Shown here piece by piece: positions 39,245 through 47,571 of a DNA stretch of 64,000 nucleotides (positions are counted from its first letter, which is position 1; every line of letters begins with the position of its first letter). The translations under genes and the position numbers were made by a program. This DNA comes from Virgibacillus halotolerans (lineage in GTDB: Bacteria > Bacillota > Bacilli > Bacillales > Amphibacillaceae): positions 221,602 through 285,601 of the forward strand of contig NZ_JAFBEA010000005.1 of assembly GCF_016908515.1 (NCBI RefSeq), in the 5' to 3' direction. Under the pieces are notes generated by a model. The model worked only from the letters and a program-made list of their open reading frames with translations. It was not told the origin of the DNA and made no database searches.

Positions 39245-40939
39245 TTACGCTTCACATACGACACACAATTTATCTTTACTAAACTGCTGCGCTGCGTTTG
39301 TACTATGCTGATAGTACAACGTCTTAACTCCGTTCTTCCATGCGAATAAGTACAAGTCGTTAATCTCTTTCGCTGATACGTCCGGATTAATCATAATATT
39401 TAACGATTGGCTCTGGTCGATGAACTGCTGCCTAATCGCTGCTTGGTCGAGGATTACGTACTGGTCGATTTCGCTGAACGTCTTGAATACGTCACGCTCA
39501 TTATCCGTCAAATATCCGAGATGTTGCACGCTTCCGTCATGATCTCGAATATCGTTCCACGTTTCGCGATCATCTTTGCCGTATTTGGCGAGTACCTCCT
39601 TTAGATAAGGATTACGGATAGTCGCCTTAGTTTTCGCTAAATCCTTTACGTAAGTGTTCGAAAATAAAGGCTCAATCGATTGCGATACCTGTCCGAGAAT
39701 GAATGCGGAACTAGTCGTCGGTGCAATCGCCATTAGTGTGGCGTTTCTACGTCCATAACCTTTCAGCAACTCCGGCTCCCCAAACATTTCCGCTAGTTCT
39801 TCCGATGCCTTATATGCTTTATCGTGTATACGTTGGTGAATCCATGCGTTACGCTTCGTCGCTTCCATACTTTCGAACGGAATCATGTTCGACTGTAAGT
39901 ACGAATGCCATCCTAACGTCCCTAATCCGACCGCTCGATGCTCCTTAGCAAAGTTGTACGCCTTCTCCATGAAGTAGAACGCCTGTCTCTTTTCTTGTTC
40001 GTCTGAATCTCGCATGTCCTCTAACTTCGTGATAAACTCCGTCATTACCGCGTCAAGGAAGTACACCATTGTCTCTACTGCGTCTGTATCCTTCCATTCG
40101 TCATAATGTAGTAAGTTCATTGACGATAGACAGCATACGAACGAGTAATCTTCGTTAGTTGGTAACGTTATTTCGCTGCATAAATTACTGTGATTAATCG
40201 TCAGTCCTTTATCGCGATATACGTCAGCAGCTTCGTTATTTACCGTATCCTTAAAAAATATATAAGGATAGCCCATTTCTACGCGAGACTGAATTACCTT
40301 CGCCCATGTCGCACGCTTCTCTACATCTCCGTCAACCATCTCTTGCATCCACTTATCTGTTACCGTAACAGCATGCGTCAGTCCTTGTATTGCGTTACCT
40401 TCTGTACCAATCTTTAGAAATTCATCAATGTCCGGGTGTTCTACTGGAAGATAAGGCGAGAACGAGCCTCTACGTACTTTACCTTGACTAGCAACGTCCA
40501 TAAGAGCCTCGAACAACTCCATAAAGTGTACTGCGCCTGATGATTCGCCATTATCCGTAATATTAGAGCCACGTGGTCGGAGCTTTCCGAAGTATCCTCC
40601 TGTACCTCCGCCTAGTTTACTCATCATCCCAATTTCGCCCGTTGCTCGCATAATGTCGCCCATATTATCTTGTATATCGATTGAATAACAGCTTATCGGC
40701 AACCCTCGATCTTTACCGAAGTTCGCCCATACTGGCGATGATAACGAGTAATATCCTTTCGACATATAGTCGTAAAACTTGGAGGAAAATCCATCGATAC
40801 CGAGGATAATCTGTGCGTTTTCTGCTATCTCTTTAATACGTTGTTCTGGCGAGGTACCCTCCGTTAAGTAACCTCCGTTTAGGAAATCTCGGCTGTTTTT
40901 ATTTAGCCAATCGAATGGCTTTCGTTGTTTTTCCGTCAT
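39245..40939 (-). CDS. nrdA: Ribonucleotide reductase class I, catalytic (alpha) subunit, no ATP-cone
   Basis: 564 residues, shorter than usual (700-760) because the N-terminal ATP-cone is missing. It reduces ribonucleotides to deoxyribonucleotides with NrdB. Present are SSPVWANFG, SCYSIDIQDN (redox Cys), KLGGGTGGYFGKLR, NLCSEI with the active-site Cys, CCLSSMNLL, ATLMAIAPTTSSA and a C-terminal CVVCEA dithiol for thioredoxin. Separated from NrdB by one small gene, all on one transcript. Confidence 0.93.
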   Translation of the reverse strand: MTEKQRKPFDWLNKNSRDFLNGGYLTEGTSPEQRIKEIAENAQIILGIDGFSSKFYDYMSKGYYSLSSPVWANFGKDRGLPISCYSIDIQDNMGDIMRATGEIGMMSKLGGGTGGYFGKLRPRGSNITDNGESSGAVHFMELFEALMDVASQGKVRRGSFSPYLPVEHPDIDEFLKIGTEGNAIQGLTHAVTVTDKWMQEMVDGDVEKRATWAKVIQSRVEMGYPYIFFKDTVNNEAADVYRDKGLTINHSNLCSEITLPTNEDYSFVCCLSSMNLLHYDEWKDTDAVETMVYFLDAVMTEFITKLEDMRDSDEQEKRQAFYFMEKAYNFAKEHRAVGLGTLGWHSYLQSNMIPFESMEATKRNAWIHQRIHDKAYKASEELAEMFGEPELLKGYGRRNATLMAIAPTTSSAFILGQVSQSIEPLFSNTYVKDLAKTKATIRNPYLKEVLAKYGKDDRETWNDIRDHDGSVQHLGYLTDNERDVFKTFSEIDQYVILDQAAIRQQFIDQSQSLNIMINPDVSAKEINDLYLFAWKNGVKTLYYQHSTNAAQQFSKDKLCVVCEA

Positions 40940-41341
40940 CTATTTATCCGTCTCCTTTTCATATTCAATACTGTTAGACTCTAGGTAATCGTTAATCCCT
41001 GCCAATTCAGATGATGTAACTTTGAATGTATACGTAACAGAAGTTATTGGCTTTGGGTTTGGCTTTTCTATTTCGTGATACGTGATTCTTTCGATATTAT
41101 CAATCCAATAAAGCCTATCGCCTACATCCTGTTTAGCGCTACCTATCTCAGCGAATACGTTGACATCGTAAAACTTGTCTCCGATCTTGCAAGTAAAGTC
41201 TGCGTAGTCTTGGTAATACCCTTGTCCGCACTCCATGTAATCGCGTGCAATATCTTCGAAATAAACCTCGATATCTCTAACGTCCTTTAGCCATCTATTA
41301 TCCTCGATTACGTCGTATTGTTCGATTAAATATTTCTCCAT
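40940..41341 (-). CDS. Unknown protein between nrdA and nrdB
   Basis: 133 residues from ATG at 41341 (TTAGGGGGCAG in front; the in-frame ATG at 41368 is inside nrdB and lacks a site). Acidic, alpha/beta, with an aromatic-rich middle (YFEDIARDYMECGQGYYQDYADF). It lies where NrdI or a glutaredoxin is often found but resembles neither. Not recognised. Confidence 0.6.
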   Translation of the reverse strand: MEKYLIEQYDVIEDNRWLKDVRDIEVYFEDIARDYMECGQGYYQDYADFTCKIGDKFYDVNVFAEIGSAKQDVGDRLYWIDNIERITYHEIEKPNPKPITSVTYTFKVTSSELAGINDYLESNSIEYEKETDK

Positions 41342-41354
41342 AATTAACTGCCCC

Positions 41355-42626
41355 CTAAAATAAGTCATCCGCTCCTATACTTCGGCTGCGCTTCGTGTAA
41401 TTAACGCTCCTCTTCACGAAAAAATCTACATGTTTGGTGGTTGAGATTTCATCATCAAACCAGTCCGTTTGTTCTACGATCGTCTCATCTACGTCGAATA
41501 CTTCCTTATACCCGATACTCTTCAACGAGTTATTCAAACGATTCTTAACGAATTCCTTAACGGTCTCTTTCGGAAGGAAGTCTAAATCGCCCTCTTCGTA
41601 AATCCAGTCAATAACGATTTCCTCGGAACGATAAGCTTCGCGGCAGGCGTCCATAACTTGGCGCTCCATCTTATCGTCAAACCATTCCGGCTTTTCTTTG
41701 CGGATAATGTTAATCAATTCTATTCCAAATAGACCGTGAATCTGCTCCTCTTTCGACGTCGCTTCTATTACGTTGGATACGCCTTTAAATAGATTCCGGT
41801 GTTTGTTGAACGACATAATAATAAGGAATTGCGAGAACAGCGATACATGTTCGATGAATAGCGAGAATAGTAGAATCGACAATGCGTAGTCCTTATCGCT
41901 ACCTGTTCGCGCTAACGCTACGCTATCCGTTAAATAATCTACCCTCTGCGACAATTCGGGAATATCCTCGATCTTTTCAAACTCGTTATTTAATCCGAGT
42001 ATTTCTAGTAGATGCGAATATGCGTCATGGTGGCGGACTTCCGACTCCGCAAACGTATATCCGACCGAGCCTATTTCCGGCTTAGGCATACGGTGGTAAA
42101 GGTCGCCCCAGAACGTCTTAACCGCTACCTCTACTTGTGCTATCGCGAGCATAGCGTTCTTAATTGCGTTCCTTTCCGCGTCTGTTACGTTAACCTTAAA
42201 GTCCTGTATATCCGATGTATAATTAAATTCCGTATGAATCCAGTATGAATGCCTTATAGCGTCCTTGTACTCCGACATCTGCGGATACTCATACGGCTTC
42301 AAGTTAACCCTTCGCTTGAATATGTCGGGACTTCTATCTCGATTACGTAATTCTCGGTAGATAATGTAAGCTTTAGCCGTTTCTTTATATTCAGACGCAA
42401 GCAATATGGTCTCAACTAAGTCCTGGACGTCCTCTACCGTAATAGGCTCGTCCGTTCCCTCCGTTCTACCACGGACCAACGTCATAACATCTTGCGTTAG
42501 TACTTTCGCCTCTTTATCGCCAAACTCGCCCGTCTCTACACCGGCATTGCGGATAGCTTGCGTAATCTTGCTCGCATCAAAATCCACTGACGATCCATTA
42601 CGTTTCTTAATCTTAGTTTCCGTCAA
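41355..42626 (-). CDS. nrdB: Ribonucleotide reductase beta subunit with N-terminal ATP-cone
   Basis: 423 residues. Residues 1-100 (KIKKRNGSSVDFDASKITQAI...VEDVQDLVETILLASEY...AKAYIIYRELR) are an ATP-cone, normally found at the start of the alpha subunit. The ferritin-like radical domain follows: SEVRHHDAY gives a metal-ligand Glu and His and the Tyr seven residues after the Glu, the radical position; SKEEQIHG gives later ligands. NrdA here lacks the cone, so dATP/ATP control has probably moved to NrdB. TTG start after GGGAGCG. Confidence 0.92.
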   Translation of the reverse strand: MTETKIKKRNGSSVDFDASKITQAIRNAGVETGEFGDKEAKVLTQDVMTLVRGRTEGTDEPITVEDVQDLVETILLASEYKETAKAYIIYRELRNRDRSPDIFKRRVNLKPYEYPQMSEYKDAIRHSYWIHTEFNYTSDIQDFKVNVTDAERNAIKNAMLAIAQVEVAVKTFWGDLYHRMPKPEIGSVGYTFAESEVRHHDAYSHLLEILGLNNEFEKIEDIPELSQRVDYLTDSVALARTGSDKDYALSILLFSLFIEHVSLFSQFLIIMSFNKHRNLFKGVSNVIEATSKEEQIHGLFGIELINIIRKEKPEWFDDKMERQVMDACREAYRSEEIVIDWIYEEGDLDFLPKETVKEFVKNRLNNSLKSIGYKEVFDVDETIVEQTDWFDDEISTTKHVDFFVKRSVNYTKRSRSIGADDLF

Positions 42627-42649
42627 ATAATCGCTCCCTTTTCGTTGTT

Positions 42650-42841
42650 TTAGTATTCGTCCGCTTGCATCTCCTCTAATATCGCCCGTGTCTTCCGTAT
42701 CCCGACAATCGCCGTTATCTCTTCGTCATCTAATTCGGACATCCTTGCGAGTAGCTCCCGCCTTTTCTGGCGGATGTCACGCAATTCCTGGCGCTGATCT
42801 TCGAGTACCCTGCGTATTTGTTCCGAGAATACTGCGCTCAT
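42650..42841 (-). CDS. Small coiled-coil protein (63 aa)
   Basis: ATG at 42841 follows GGAAGGGG and overlaps the stop of the membrane peptide upstream (ATGA). Almost all of it is coiled coil (SEQIRRVLEDQRQELRDIRQ...ELLARMSELDDEE). Unknown function. Confidence 0.55.
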   Translation of the reverse strand: MSAVFSEQIRRVLEDQRQELRDIRQKRRELLARMSELDDEEITAIVGIRKTRAILEEMQADEY

Positions 42842-42951
42842 ATACACAGCCCCTTCCACATTCCGACTATGACGACCACCATCATTGCGGCTATAAATAA
42901 GACGAGTAGCACCTCGGCTATTGCGTCAAGTACCTTAGATAACTTCGTCAT
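42838..42951 (-). CDS. Membrane peptide (37 aa)
   Basis: MTKLSKVLDAIAEVLLVL, then a strongly hydrophobic helix and WKGLCI at the end. ATG at 42951 is preceded by GGAG and overlaps the stop of the next gene up. One of three tiny overlapping genes (42838, 42948, 43055). Confidence 0.6.
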   Translation of the reverse strand: MTKLSKVLDAIAEVLLVLFIAAMMVVVIVGMWKGLCI

Positions 42952-43058
42952 AATATAAGGCTCCATATCGCAATGACTCCTCCTAGTGCTGCGGCGAGTA
43001 TCGCTAGTAGTCCGACTGTTACGAGAACCATTGCCGCTATCTCCGAGAATTTCTTCAT
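42948..43058 (-). CDS. Membrane peptide (36 aa)
   Basis: MKKFSEIAAMVLVTVGLLAI followed by an Ala/Gly-rich helix ending in WSLIL. ATG at 43058 follows GGAGGTGCGGAG; the stop is overlapped by the next ATG. The single membrane helix and short length resemble holin-like or regulatory membrane peptides; function unknown. Confidence 0.6.
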   Translation of the reverse strand: MKKFSEIAAMVLVTVGLLAILAAALGGVIAIWSLIL

Positions 43059-43264
43059 ATCTCCGCACCTCCGTTAATTACGAATGTTATCTCCTTACCC
43101 CCGTGATATGCTTCCGCTATTTCGGTAACAATTACATGATTGTCCGGATTGTTGACGATAGCTAATGCGCGCTTGTGGGTATAATCGTACCTTTTTCGCC
43201 GTTTTACTTCTTCCTCAAGTTCACCCGTTGTATACCCGTCTAGATTACGTCTAAGTGGTTTCAT
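43055..43264 (-). CDS. Small phage protein (69 aa)
   Basis: Basic N-terminus with GYTTGELEEEVKRRKRYDYTHKRA, then a beta strand-rich end (HVIVTEIAEAYHGGKEITFVING). ATG preceded by GGAGGAGAT. Coupled by ATGA to the membrane peptide downstream. Not recognised. Confidence 0.55.
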   Translation of the reverse strand: MKPLRRNLDGYTTGELEEEVKRRKRYDYTHKRALAIVNNPDNHVIVTEIAEAYHGGKEITFVINGGAEI

Positions 43265-43275
43265 AATATCTCCTC

Positions 43276-43590
43276 CTATAAATATCCTAATGAAAGTCCT
43301 ATAATTACCGTCAAAACTAATACGAAAACATACTTTAAAATCCCTTTAACTGTATCGCCTAGACTTTCTTTGTAAGTTTCATCATTTTTACCTGCCACCT
43401 TACCAAAAAATAAGGATCGCAGTACCATTAGCGCATATGCGCCGCCGTATCCTATTTTAAAAGTACCGAACAATCCGACGGCTAACACGTTCCATGCAAC
43501 CATATACGTAAATGGTAACGCCACTAGAAGCGTGAAAGTTAGTAAGATAACGTCTGTTATCAAGTAGGATATCTGGTTATCATCCTTCAT
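43276..43590 (-). CDS. Phage membrane protein (104 aa)
   Basis: Three hydrophobic segments (LITDVILLTFTLLVALPF, a glycine-rich GTFKIGYGGAYALMVL, and YVFVLVLTVIIGLSLGYL). GGGGTGG precedes the ATG. Function unknown. Confidence 0.55.
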   Translation of the reverse strand: MKDDNQISYLITDVILLTFTLLVALPFTYMVAWNVLAVGLFGTFKIGYGGAYALMVLRSLFFGKVAGKNDETYKESLGDTVKGILKYVFVLVLTVIIGLSLGYL

Positions 43591-43591
43591 A

Positions 43592-44101
43592 TTACCACCC
43601 CTTTTCGATTAATTTATGCTCGTACATATACGCCAATCCAACCGCGCAGGCGTCACTTTCGTCATCTGTCGCAAAGAAGTACGGCTTATCTATCCGTAAT
43701 ATCTCCATAACAGCGTCAGCCACTTCGTCCTTAGTCGCCTTGCCCGAACCTGTGACCGCCTTCTTAACGGTAGTCACCGGAATCTCCGCGATTACCTTGT
43801 CCATCCGCATGTGGGCGTACAGGTCGGATATTCCCACCGTTTTGAAGATGGCCTGTGTCGTCGCAGCAAACCGCGAGAATCCTTTTTCTCGGACGATATG
43901 CTCCGGTTGGTACGTCGTAATATAACGGTCAATCTCCTCGCTAATCTCGCCTAGTCGGTATCCGTGAGACTTCGACGCCTTCGTTTTGACGTGCGATGTT
44001 TCGAGGACGATCGGTGCACCGGTTTCGGTAACTGCGAGTATTGCGAATCCTGGCGATGATAACGATAAGTCCAAGCAAAAAGTTACGTTAGAAAACGTCA
44101 T
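43592..44101 (-). CDS. RuvC-like Holliday junction resolvase
   Basis: 169 residues. It has the RNase H-like resolvase motifs: CLDLSLSSPGFAIL (first Asp), HIVREKGFSR (Glu) and ATDDESDACAVGLAY (late Asp pair). A phage copy of RuvC resolves recombination or replication junctions before packaging. ATG directly follows the TAG of the small membrane protein upstream. Confidence 0.88.
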   Translation of the reverse strand: MTFSNVTFCLDLSLSSPGFAILAVTETGAPIVLETSHVKTKASKSHGYRLGEISEEIDRYITTYQPEHIVREKGFSRFAATTQAIFKTVGISDLYAHMRMDKVIAEIPVTTVKKAVTGSGKATKDEVADAVMEILRIDKPYFFATDDESDACAVGLAYMYEHKLIEKGW

Positions 44102-44263
44102 CTATTCGCCTCCTTCCGTTACACTGTTCGCAAACATTGCTGACACAAACCCGACGAGCAACGGAAGCATAGCCTCTTCGTACGTACTTCCGAACAGTGC
44201 CGCGAGTCCGTAAGCCAGTGCCGTCAGAACTGCGATTGTAATTAACGTAAATATGAACCGCAT
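44102..44263 (-). CDS. Small membrane protein (53 aa)
   Basis: MRFIFTLITIAVLTALAYGL, a second hydrophobic segment (EAMLPLLVGFVSAMFANSV) and EGGE at the end. GGAGGCG precedes ATG at 44263. Sits tightly between nuclease and resolvase genes. Unknown function. Confidence 0.65.
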   Translation of the reverse strand: MRFIFTLITIAVLTALAYGLAALFGSTYEEAMLPLLVGFVSAMFANSVTEGGE

Positions 44264-44264
44264 A

Positions 44265-45272
44265 TTATTCCGCCTCCCTTACTTCCGATATAAAGTCGAC
44301 TACTTCTGCAAAGTTACGCTTCTTGAACTCCGGTAGACTTGACCTCGACATCTGCTTATTCATACGTTTTAAATCCCCGAACTCCTCTTCCGGCATTTCC
44401 TTCGCAATCAGCGTTTTGTAAGGGTTAAAAAGCCATCCGTCCACCTTTAGAGGTAACGGCTTACCTTCATCAATCGAATCTAGTATTTCGGTAAATCTAT
44501 CGAATAACTCCGTTTTATCTTCGTCGGTTACGTGGACTCCAAACGCCCTAATATCCGGATTCTTTTCATAATCACCCTCCGCATATACCCACGTCTTCTT
44601 GGACGCATTCACGTAAAGTATTACGAACATGTCAAGATTATACATGTGGGCATAACTGACGCACTGCTTGACGTGTGATTCTTCCGGTTTGCGCATCGAG
44701 AACAATGACGTCCTGGCTGCCGTAGTCTGCTTCGACTTTACCTCGAGACCTACGCGGAATACTTCGCCGTCGTCTGCTACGTACTGCATGACGCCGTCGC
44801 CAGTTCCGTAAAGGTAAAACGACTTTCCGTTATGCTCGACGAGTACGTTGCGCTTCGCAAATTCCTCGAAAAGTGGCTCGCCTTTGTCCGTCCGTTCGAA
44901 TTTAAACCGGCAAGGCTGTCCGACATGTTTCTCGTAATTGCGCTCCATCGACAATATCTCCCGTTGAATCATATCGCCGATCGACGTTCCGATTTTCTGC
45001 CACCGTGATTGGTGCGGCTGCTTCCGCATTACATCCTTTGGCGCCCGTTTCGCCTTGTAATACAACTCCTTCGGGCAAGCGTTCGCCGATGATGGAGAGA
45101 AGTAAGGCCGTTTCGGAAATACGTTCGGTGCGTTGGCATACCATTTCGCAATCTGCGTGTCTAGCGCATTATCCCAAACCTCCGGAAGACTATGAAACTC
45201 GTCCATTTGATCGACCAAATCGTCCGCTATTTGTTGCGCTAGTTGTGCGTTACCTCGTTTAGTTTTCGTCAA
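44265..45272 (-). CDS. PD-(D/E)XK exonuclease (RecB/Cas4-like)
   Basis: 335 residues from TTG at 45272, with AAAGGTGG eight bases before; the GTG at 45320 lies in the polymerase gene and lacks a site. GTGDGVMQYV (Asp), VGLEVKSKQT (ExK) and HVKQCVSYAHMY (QxxxY) form the RecB/lambda-exonuclease type core; PYFSPSSANACPKELYY is the conserved start of Cas4-like phage nucleases. Probably processes DNA ends for recombination next to the RuvC-like resolvase. Confidence 0.85.
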   Translation of the reverse strand: MTKTKRGNAQLAQQIADDLVDQMDEFHSLPEVWDNALDTQIAKWYANAPNVFPKRPYFSPSSANACPKELYYKAKRAPKDVMRKQPHQSRWQKIGTSIGDMIQREILSMERNYEKHVGQPCRFKFERTDKGEPLFEEFAKRNVLVEHNGKSFYLYGTGDGVMQYVADDGEVFRVGLEVKSKQTTAARTSLFSMRKPEESHVKQCVSYAHMYNLDMFVILYVNASKKTWVYAEGDYEKNPDIRAFGVHVTDEDKTELFDRFTEILDSIDEGKPLPLKVDGWLFNPYKTLIAKEMPEEEFGDLKRMNKQMSRSSLPEFKKRNFAEVVDFISEVREAE

Positions 45273-45288
45273 ATAATCGTCCACCTTT

Positions 45289-47529
45289 CTATTGATTAAA
45301 CCATTCTTCCACCGGAACACCCTCGCCCCACCGTTCCATTACCTCAATATCCGTACCATTTGGTACTACGTCTCCCCACGGATAGGACTCGAGCATAAGT
45401 TGGCGAATATCCTCCGCATCTTCCTTCGTGAAATCCCGCGGAACTTCGAACAGAATCTCGTCGTGAATGGACCCCCACAGCGCCCAGCCGGGCTTATTAG
45501 CGCAATACTCATGCGCCCTAATCATCGTAACCTTCGTCTGAATGGATGACGAACCTTGCACCCGGGCATTTGCGGCCTGACGAAACGCAGTCCCTATCTT
45601 AGCGTTGTGGATGCGTTCCTTCTTGTATTTATCGTTGAAATATTGTCCGTAAGGAATATTTTTACGTCGCCAAGTCGCCTCCGGAAGTCTTCGTTTACGG
45701 TATCCGTGATCCGCCCATACGAATCCCTGCTTTTGTACCGTTGCCTTATTCGCTTCGAGCCACGCATTCAATTTCGGCATACTACCGAACAATTCTTCCT
45801 TAAATTCCGTCGCTTCCTTCTTATCCACGCCCAACGTATTTGCCAAGGAAAAGTCGCTCATTCCGTACAATGTCGCAAGCCATACGACTTTCATCTGCTT
45901 ACGTTCATCCGTATCACTTCCGTCATCGTTCTTGTATACTTCTTCATAAGGTCGCTTGAAGAAGTTTGACGCCATGTTTGCATAAGGATCGCGTTCTTCT
46001 AGGAATGCGTTAATTAATACAGGTTCTCCTGACATATACGCGACGCATCTTATTTCCTGCGCTTTAAAGTCGGCTCCTATGAGTACCTTACCCTCGGGAG
46101 CAACGAACATCTTCCGCGCATTCTCAGGTTGATTCTGCACATTAAACCCCTGTCCAGATTTATCCTCCTCGTCCTTACCTGAACTGAATCTTCCCGTCAC
46201 CGTACCCATCGGATTAAAACGCGAGTGCCACCGCCTTGTTGTTGGGTTCTGTTTCTTAGGCAATGCGTCGATGTACGTCCCACTCAATTTAGTAACGTCC
46301 TTATATTCGATTAGATTTGCTATAACTTCATGCTTATCTTTCAAAGGATTGAGCGTCTTCTTCGCGTCCATATTCGGCAATTCTCGTCCTATCGCTTTAG
46401 ATACTGCCGGCTTCATTTGCTGCGAGGAATTTAAGTTTATATCGCCATCTCCGGTGTGGTACGGCGCCAGAGTCCGAACTAATTCCCCCCGAAGTGATTC
46501 CGCCTTATCCCGCAATTCCTTTCCGTACCTCTCAGCGAAATCTAAATCGAGTACGTATCCGTTTGCCTCCAAGTCCACGATCACCGTCAGTAATGGCACT
46601 TCAACCGCCTCATAGTAGTCTAATATCGTCGGCATCTTCTCCATATGTCTTCGCTGAAACTCGTATAGTTTCCACGTTATTTCAGTGTCCTTCGCCCCAT
46701 AAACCAACGCAATATCTAGCGGAACTTCCTTAAATTGAGCGTTATTTCCGAATAATTCCGCATAAGTATCAGACTCAACGCCTAGATATAGAGGCGCCAA
46801 GTCCTTCAACTTAAACGACGGTTCATTTTCGTTTAGCAAGTGCATTGCGGTCATCGTGTCCCACGCTACTCCTTTTACGTCCGACCCATGCCGGCGAAAC
46901 ATCGCTATATCAAATATCGCGTTATGGAAAACCTTTCCGATGCTTTCGTTCCTAAGTATCGGATCAACAGCGTCTATTACATAGTCTCTCGATAATTGAA
47001 CGCAATCAACGTGGTCGACCGGGATATATACGTGCCTGTTCGCTACAGGGAGCGTAAATGACATACCTACGATAACGTCGGTATACACATCAACTCCCGT
47101 TGTTTCCGTATCAATCGCTACGATCGTCTCGTCCATTAGCGCATCAATTAACTCAACCATCTGGGATTCTGTCGTGATCAGTTCGTAGTTATCCGGAGTA
47201 TCCTCGACCATCTTTCGTAATTTATCCGCCTTGCCGCGTTCCGCTAGCACTTTCCATAACCGCATAGCCTCCGCCTTATTAAACTTACCCTGACGTTCAC
47301 CTTCCGCAGGCACCTCGCGCCCAATTTCACCAGCAGCCATCGCCCGCCTAACTTCGTGCAGCCTCCCGTTATCGCGGTCACTATTCTTCATCGCGAATAT
47401 CCTCGTCCAGGCTTCGTCCATTGTCTCGGTGGCGTCCGACTTTAGCTTGGCGGCTTTGTTAATCCGCTCGGCTGCATCGTTGGTGTCCGACTGGCTGACG
47501 TTGTTTAACGTTAGTTTGATTTCCGTCAA
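45289..47529 (-). CDS. polA: Family A DNA polymerase with 3'-5' exonuclease
   Basis: 746 residues. DEDD exonuclease motifs: VAIDTETTGVD near 135, VFHNAIFDIAMF near 210 and YGAKDTEITWKLY near 285. Polymerase motifs: GADFKAQEIR (A) near 485, KVVWLATLYGMS (B) near 550 and GSIHDEILFEVP (C) near 695. There is no 5'-3' exonuclease domain, as in replicative phage enzymes of the T7/SPO1 type. TTG start after AAAGGAGGACG. It likely replicates the phage genome. Confidence 0.95.
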   Translation of the reverse strand: MTEIKLTLNNVSQSDTNDAAERINKAAKLKSDATETMDEAWTRIFAMKNSDRDNGRLHEVRRAMAAGEIGREVPAEGERQGKFNKAEAMRLWKVLAERGKADKLRKMVEDTPDNYELITTESQMVELIDALMDETIVAIDTETTGVDVYTDVIVGMSFTLPVANRHVYIPVDHVDCVQLSRDYVIDAVDPILRNESIGKVFHNAIFDIAMFRRHGSDVKGVAWDTMTAMHLLNENEPSFKLKDLAPLYLGVESDTYAELFGNNAQFKEVPLDIALVYGAKDTEITWKLYEFQRRHMEKMPTILDYYEAVEVPLLTVIVDLEANGYVLDLDFAERYGKELRDKAESLRGELVRTLAPYHTGDGDINLNSSQQMKPAVSKAIGRELPNMDAKKTLNPLKDKHEVIANLIEYKDVTKLSGTYIDALPKKQNPTTRRWHSRFNPMGTVTGRFSSGKDEEDKSGQGFNVQNQPENARKMFVAPEGKVLIGADFKAQEIRCVAYMSGEPVLINAFLEERDPYANMASNFFKRPYEEVYKNDDGSDTDERKQMKVVWLATLYGMSDFSLANTLGVDKKEATEFKEELFGSMPKLNAWLEANKATVQKQGFVWADHGYRKRRLPEATWRRKNIPYGQYFNDKYKKERIHNAKIGTAFRQAANARVQGSSSIQTKVTMIRAHEYCANKPGWALWGSIHDEILFEVPRDFTKEDAEDIRQLMLESYPWGDVVPNGTDIEVMERWGEGVPVEEWFNQ

Positions 47530-47571
47530 TGTATCGTCCTCCTTTCCGTTGTTTGACGTATGTTTCCGTAG

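Noticed and set aside
42838..43068. 76-codon leftward protein starting at 43068
   Set aside because: The first 39 codons are the shadow of the overlapping 36-residue membrane peptide gene; the binding site and ATG are at 42951.
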